In this document: piece by piece, positions 61,788-64,000 of the stretch | Layout: every line of letters starts with the position of its first letter | Position numbering within the stretch: the stretch's first letter is position 1 | The notes under the pieces: model-generated | Database searches by the model: none | What the model was told of the DNA's origin: nothing | The model's input: the letters and a program-made list of their open reading frames with translations, nothing else | Program-made: the position numbers and the translations under genes | DNA from: Brachynemurus nebulosus | Lineage: Eukaryota; Arthropoda; Insecta; Neuroptera; Myrmeleontidae | Direction of reading: 5' to 3' | NCBI GenBank assembly: GCA_035578155.1 | Contig: JAPWDM010000001.1 | Location: 88,747,076 to 88,811,075 of the forward strand | DNA: 64,000 nt

Positions 61788-63300
61788 CGCCCTGAGCAGC
61801 GGAGCCCCATCACGGAAGTCGAATTTTTCCTTTCATCTTCGGTATTGAATGTCTACAAGCGAAATGTAATTGAAAGTCCACAAGCGATTTGCCATTTTGA
61901 TGGTTTCAAAACTGATGATGAGTGTCCGGTTGATCGGGGCTTTAAAAAAAGGTTTTAAGTTTTTAAGGGCTGAATCTCAGTAGGTAAATTTCAATTTTAT
62001 ACCGATAGCAGTTAGCAGGAAAAAAGCCAACACAATTCATACGAAAGCATTCCTACCCATGCTTATCCGCCAATTGCCTTTGGGTTTTATTTTTAAATAT
62101 TAAAAAAGGACCTTAAATAGTAAACTGGAAGGCCTTTATGAAGGTATTTTTTCTTTCCAAAAAAATCCAAAATTTCTATTTTATAAATAATAAAAATCCA
62201 AAATTCCTAATTTATAAATAAACAGTGACTTTAATAAATAACATTTTTAAATTACTTAATATGTATGTATTTCATTTGTTATAAAAGTAAGTTCTTTTTT
62301 TTAAATTTTTTAAAATTACTATTCGCCTACTTTGTATAAGAATAAAAATAATGCATTTAAAACACATTTAACAATACCATCGAATTGCGATGTAAAAATG
62401 GGAGAAGTGGGGGGAAAAGTAATGTGGAATCCCTAAAAGGCACTAGCTGGATACTAACTTAATACACGTATAAAATTTCAGCCCTCCAGGTTTCCTTAGA
62501 GAGTCTCTAGACGTGTTAGAAAAAAAGCAAAAAAATCAAGAAAATATTGGCGTAAAAATCGTAGAGGTAAGGGTTAAAAGTTGAAACCTCCAAAAAGTAG
62601 TGGTTGGCTATTAGCTTAACCTGTACACAAAATTTCAGCCCTCTGGGTTTATTTGGGGAGATTTTGACCCGAACGAAACTGTTAAAAAACAAGAAAAATC
62701 ATGTTCTTTTTGGTATAAAAATGGTGGGGGTAAGGGTTCAAAGTTGAGACCCCCAAAAGGCACCCCCTTGATACTAACTCGATCCGAATACAAAATTTCA
62801 GCCCTCTAGGTTTATTTGAGTGACCTGTGCCAGTGATACAAACTTCGAAAACGTCGAAAAAGCATGAAATTGTAGCTTAAAAATGAAGGGGTGGGGGTAA
62901 AATATTAAAACCTCCAAAAAGCACAACCTAGGTATGAACTCTATCAACACACCAAATTTCAACCCTCTACGTTAATTCTGGGGGGCTGAGGGCGTGTTAG
63001 ATCCAGCCAAAATCGTTTTTTCCCCCTCTACTCCCTCCAAATCATCCTAGGAAACTAAATTTTGGATCTGTTGTAGATAATTGACCGAAACATTATTTCC
63101 AACCTATTTGGAAAAGTTTTATTGTTCTACCGCCCCCACCACCCCCCTAAAAGTTGGGTCGGGTCAAAAATTTGCTCAAAATTTGACCCCACTTTGGTAG
63201 TATGAGGTGCCTCAAAAATGAGCCCCACTTACCAAATTTGAGCTCTTAACTTGCATAAGGGGGCCCTACACATATTAAAAGGTGGCGGGAATATATATAT

Positions 63301-63509
63301 ACCCCGTTTCAGATAAGATTGATCATGAGTTTTCGTTAAAAAATTAAATAATTCTTATATTTTAAACAAATCAATCTTCAATTCTTTTCTAAAAACAAAC
63401 TGCAAACTTAAAATTTACGTAAATGCAATAATTAAAGATATAAAGCCAAGAAAACGGAAATTATTTAAATTCAAAGTGACGAAACATGGTTAAATTTAAC
63501 TGAAATGAA

Positions 63510-63512
<3 letters not shown>
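63301..63512 (+). repeat. 205-bp dispersed unit, copy 3
   Basis: Same unit as 3238-3448, here inserted between the end of repeat block L and a (TA)n tract. It accounts for a difference in arrangement between the two block L copies. Confidence 0.85.

Positions 63513-63573
<61 letters not shown>
63513..63573. repeat. (TA)n inside the block L insertion
   Basis: It precedes TTTTTTTTTCTACATAATCG, the same junction as at about 5980 in the palindrome. Confidence 0.95.
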
Positions 63574-63581
<8 letters not shown>

Positions 63582-63702
63582 TTTTTCTACATAATCGTGT
63601 TCTACGGGTCCGAAAACGGATAGCGCCCCTACTCTCGTCTCTCGCCGTTCTTATCGTATAGGCTGTATAAGTCTAATTTTTTCAAGGAAAAATTCGATTA
63701 AA

Positions 63703-64000
63703 AATTGTTTGTCTGATAAGCAGTTATTTTTTTTTACGGGTTTGACTTGGGAAATCATTTACGAATTAATGTTACAGTCATTACGAAACTCTCGTGGCAG
63801 AACAGTCGTCCAGGCTATAATTGCTGCTTTATTCAAACTGAGAACCGGTAACAGTAATGAATTTATTTCATCTATTCTCGGGTTGGAGCATGCTCAACAT
63901 GTATCAGAATATCTGTCATCTGTTATTATTGCATTTGAAAAAGATGTCTTACCGCTTAATTTTGGTTTAAAAGCTATTACAAGAGAAACCGTTTGCTCAC
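63703..64000 (+). pseudogene. DDE transposase, helix-turn-helix region, runs off the window
   Basis: An open frame to the window end reads NCLSDKQLFFFTGLTWEI, then RTVVQAIIAALFKLRTGNSN, then FISSILGLEHAQHV, and ends VLPLNFGLKAITRETVC. The pattern of a KLR-x-G-x-S/N helix, a second helix, then FG.....TRE.. is what precedes the DDE_4 catalytic domain in IS5/ISL2EU-type transposases of insects. The DDE residues themselves would lie beyond 64000. It reads as the continuation of the zinc-finger half at 61269-61787, which makes the intervening block an insertion. No stop is visible, so this part decayed less than the N-terminus. Confidence 0.6.

Larger units (their letters stand above)
61788..63702 (+). 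mobile_element. Repeat block L, copy splitting the transposase gene
   Basis: About 1.5 kb (61788-63291) is a diverged direct copy of 4071-5562, starting CGCC.TGAGCAGCGG and ending near a GGCGGGAATATATA run. It contains four degenerate units of about 155 bp built around AAAATTTCAGCCCTCTAGG. After it come a 205-bp unit also seen at 3.24 and 23.1 kb, a (TA)n tract, and the segment with TCGTGTTCTACGGG that forms the arms of the palindrome at 5.64-6.18 kb. TCGAATTTTTCC near the left and GGAAAAATTCGA near the right are inverted copies and may be element ends. The left 40 bases could alternatively be transposase sequence shared by the copies. No protein is encoded. Confidence 0.65.

Overview
The window looks like AT-rich, gene-poor nuclear DNA from an arthropod, most likely an insect. 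A hemipteran is possible, but the sequence does not settle this. The reasons are GT-AG introns several kb long, mariner, Helitron and non-LTR relics, a tRNA-derived SINE, many terminal-inverted-repeat (TIR) elements, and long (TA)n tracts. There are no bacterial-style operons, rRNA genes, true tRNA genes or CRISPR arrays.

Only one host gene is secure: a Yippee-like (YPEL1-4 type) zinc-binding protein on the + strand. Two coding exons are visible, 43577-43722 (start codon, first Cys pair) and a 44-bp microexon at 51531-51574, separated by a 7.8-kb intron. The C-terminal exon is not in the window, so 51575-64000 is probably intron. A possible non-coding first exon or promoter near 1.6-1.86 kb is speculative.

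The rest is a layered graveyard of transposons. 0.7-1.4 kb: nested hAT-like elements. 3.5-3.86 kb: SINE with a perfect 13-bp target-site duplication (TSD). 4.07-6.18 kb: a repeat block followed by a palindrome. 13.5-19.24 kb: a giant inverted pair of 120-bp tandem arrays, followed by a gypsy-like Gag relic. 27.4-29.15 kb: a decayed Helitron reading frame with an OTU-protease-like domain, a 15-residue repeat and a Helitron N-terminal region, interrupted by a MITE. 29.7-37.5 kb: hAT and Mutator-like elements with readable TSDs. 37.57-39.14 kb: a foldback element with an 11-bp TSD. 39.77-41.62 kb: a long-TIR element. 42.4-43.36 kb: another inverted tandem array. 44-56 kb: MITEs, two non-LTR relics and palindromes in and around the YPEL introns. 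56.85-58.68 kb: a mariner lacking most of its catalytic core. 59.2-60.6 kb: a palindrome. 61.27-64.0 kb: a DDE transposase gene split by a copy of the 4-kb repeat block.

The most unusual pattern is that three elements of unrelated sequence (13.5-19.2, 37.6-39.1 and 42.4-43.4 kb) share one design: tandem arrays in opposite orientation around a spacer. Several palindromes also carry a long (TA)n tract at their centre. All family assignments come from reading motifs by eye; no database search was made.
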